22,384 bases of DNA, taken from NCBI GenBank assembly GCA_030648815.1, contig JAUSHA010000003.1, positions 1 to 22,384 on the forward strand, given 5' to 3'. The position numbers were made by a program, and so were the translations under genes. The DNA comes from a bacterium. Lineage in GTDB: Bacteria; Patescibacteriota; Minisyncoccia; Minisyncoccales; MHMH01. Under the pieces are notes generated by a model that searched no databases, was not told the origin of the DNA, and was given only the letters and a program-made list of their open reading frames with translations. This document shows, one piece after another, positions 21,320 through 22,384 of this stretch (within the stretch, counting starts at the first letter, position 1; each line of letters opens with the position of its first letter).

Positions 21320-21850
21320 CTATCTCTTAAGAAAAAGGAACGAACCTACCAGATCTTCGGCAATTTTCCTAACGGCGGGATGAAAATCAGCGGTAATAAC
21401 AGCTCCGGGCAATATCCACTGAATTTCCCTATACTCGCTATTGAATTTAATCCTGCGAACTTCCTCGTCGCTTATAAATAGCACCATCATAATACTGACA
21501 TCGTGGCAACCATTTTCCTGCGGCGGTTCAGCGCGCCTTGCCCAGACAAAAGAGTAGTGATTCAGATGCCTGAATCGAGTTGGATCGATGGAAAGATTTA
21601 TTTCTCGCTTAAGATTTCTTACTACAGCAGCTTCAAAACTCTCACCCGGCTTCATTCCACCACCAATAATCCACCAATCCGGCCAGGGCTTTATGTTTCT
21701 TTTGCCCAATAGCATTTCGCCCCTCTCATTAACAATCACGCAGTCAGCGCAAGTTCTTACAATATTATCTCTTATCATCCCGTATTTCTTGCTTGATACG
21801 TAGCTTGCGTGCGACTGAAATGTCCCGGTTACAAAATGTCGCTCATCCAT
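21320..21850 (-). CDS. Nudix hydrolase with a modified Nudix box (GDP-mannose mannosyl hydrolase-like)
   Basis: A 176-residue protein. The Nudix region WIIGGGMKPGESFEAAVV continues to RNLKREINL. The G-x5-E start (Gly64 to Glu70) and Arg78 are present, but the R-E-U-x-E-E-x-G-U part reads R-N-L-K-R-E-I-N-L, so only the last Glu (Glu83) remains. GDP-mannose mannosyl hydrolases show a similar departure, with R-L-T-M-A-E-L-G-L in E. coli Gmm. A nucleotide-sugar substrate is therefore reasonable and would fit this locus. A strong SD (AAGAAGGAGG at 21858-21867) lies seven bases before the ATG. The gene has its own likely promoter and a terminator. A plain housekeeping Nudix role is not excluded. 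Confidence 0.85.
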   Translation of the reverse strand: MDERHFVTGTFQSHASYVSSKKYGMIRDNIVRTCADCVIVNERGEMLLGKRNIKPWPDWWIIGGGMKPGESFEAAVVRNLKREINLSIDPTRFRHLNHYSFVWARRAEPPQENGCHDVSIMMVLFISDEEVRRIKFNSEYREIQWILPGAVITADFHPAVRKIAEDLVGSFLFLKR

Positions 21851-21891
21851 TAGTCAACCTCCTTCTTATTTTAAAATTACTTTAATTTTAG

Positions 21892-21919
21892 ATACTACCA
21901 AATCCCTGCAAAAGATCAA
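21892..21919 (-). promoter_or_regulatory. Putative extended -10 promoter of the Nudix gene
   Basis: On the minus strand, TTGATC (21914-21919) and TAGTAT (21892-21897) are separated by 16 bases, and TGG immediately precedes the -10 box, giving an extended TGn element. The -35 box overlaps the end of the SemiSWEET gene. The leader of about 35 bases contains the strong SD. Confidence 0.4.
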
Positions 21920-22176
21920 GCCCTCCTGTATTTTATCGCTAATGTTAAAATTGCCAGAGCGAGGATAAATGTTATAACGTTGAAAATAATCACGGGCAGA
22001 GCATTGATCAAAATACCGTAGACAAACCACAAAGAAACGCCAAAACAGAATACGATGAACATTCCGAGGGAAATATCTTTTGACGATTTTGATTTCCAAA
22101 TTTTTATTAACTGCGGCAGGAAAGATGCGGTAGTCAATGCTCCCGCTATCAGTCCTAAAATAGTCGTGTAATTCAT
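21916..22176 (-). CDS. SemiSWEET/MtN3-type small sugar transporter (PQ-loop family)
   Basis: An 86-residue membrane protein with three hydrophobic helices, the size of bacterial SemiSWEETs, which work as dimers. The PQ motif is in TASFLPQLIKIWKSKSSKDI (16-35), where PQ is followed by a basic loop and the S-x-D-I/V-S start of helix 2. The Asn in FNVITFILA lies in helix 3, where SemiSWEETs have a sugar-contacting Asn. Family members let mono- or disaccharides pass along their gradient. It begins seven bases after the stop of the glycosyltransferase upstream, so the two are probably co-transcribed. A sugar supply role for glycan synthesis is possible but not shown. PQ-loop proteins of other function cannot be excluded. 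Confidence 0.82.
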   Translation of the reverse strand: MNYTTILGLIAGALTTASFLPQLIKIWKSKSSKDISLGMFIVFCFGVSLWFVYGILINALPVIIFNVITFILALAILTLAIKYRRA

Positions 22177-22183
22177 TTGATTG

Positions 22184-22384
22184 TTAATTTAATGATAATT
22201 TATACCAAGAGAGAGTTTGGGCGACATGGCTATCTAAATTAAAATCTTTTTTAACTCGCTCGTAGCCGGCTTGGCCTAATTTTTTTGCCTTTCGGGGATT
22301 CTTCAGCAGATCAATAATCTTTTTTGCCATTAATTCGGCATTAAGCGGATTAACCACATAACCCGTCCGGCCGTCTTGCACTAT
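22184..22384 (-). CDS. C-terminal part of a GT4-type glycosyltransferase (partial)
   Basis: The reading frame runs off the right edge of the window. The visible end, about 67 residues, starts IVQDGRTGYVVNPLNAELMA, which is the G-x-T-G-x-L/V-V block of family 4 glycosyltransferases that follows the nucleotide-sugar-binding E-x7-E motif. It is followed by IIDLLKNPRKAKKLGQAGYE and a terminal helix, as usual for the family. The catalytic and N-terminal domains are outside the window, so donor and acceptor are unknown. A GTG near 22381 is an internal valine, not the start. Confidence 0.8.
   Translation of the reverse strand: MVQDGRTGYVVNPLNAELMAKKIIDLLKNPRKAKKLGQAGYERVKKDFNLDSHVAQTLSWYKLSLN

Overview
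The window looks like part of a surface-polysaccharide locus from an uncultivated bacterium of moderate to low GC. Possible groups are the Patescibacteria/CPR or a similar candidate lineage; this placement is inferred from overall gene style and is not proven. The standard genetic code applies (TGA is used as a stop). Coding density is very high, many genes overlap or abut, and many starts lack a Shine-Dalgarno (SD) sequence. No tRNA, rRNA, CRISPR array or transposase is visible. No gap reaches 300 bases; the largest (about 911-1030, 1502-1684, 9005-9134 and 19633-19750) hold promoters, terminators and hairpin repeats.

Left part, + strand (1-5725): the last codons of a probable membrane sugar-phosphate transferase, a TauE/SafE-type anion permease, a HIT nucleotide hydrolase with its own promoter and terminator, then CysD, a CysN-CysC fusion and a Wzx-like flippase. 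CysD and CysNC together make PAPS. No sulfate-reduction gene (cysH, cysI, cysJ) is present, and a PAPS-type sulfotransferase lies at 18489-19379. The simplest reading is that this locus builds, sulfates and exports a surface glycan.

Middle part, - strand (5708-10841): a cytidylyltransferase of the CMP-Kdo/CMP-NeuAc family, a large GT-B-like protein and a SAM methyltransferase form one unit. An AEC-type permease and an HpcH/HpaI-type aldolase form a second unit with its own consensus promoter and terminator. The aldolase appears to have lost its usual catalytic His.

Right part: ten - strand genes from 19632 down to 10874 overlap or nearly touch and look like one operon. It starts with a small helix-turn-helix protein behind a near-perfect promoter that carries a tandem TTGACACC repeat. 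The genes are HTH, sulfotransferase, SGNH hydrolase, NAD-dependent epimerase, HisC-like aminotransferase, B12-binding radical SAM, HAD phosphatase, 2-hydroxyacid dehydrogenase, FkbM-like protein and SPASM radical SAM. A second, paralogous B12-binding radical SAM enzyme is transcribed divergently (19751-21271). After a shared terminator come a Nudix hydrolase, a SemiSWEET sugar transporter and the end of a GT4 glycosyltransferase, all on the - strand.

The least expected structure is a family of four long, near-perfect intergenic hairpins (901-970, 1558-1615, 2605-2667, 8168-8218). They share AACGTT-type arms and a GGTTGCG motif at the tip, and three of them surround the sulfate-activation genes.
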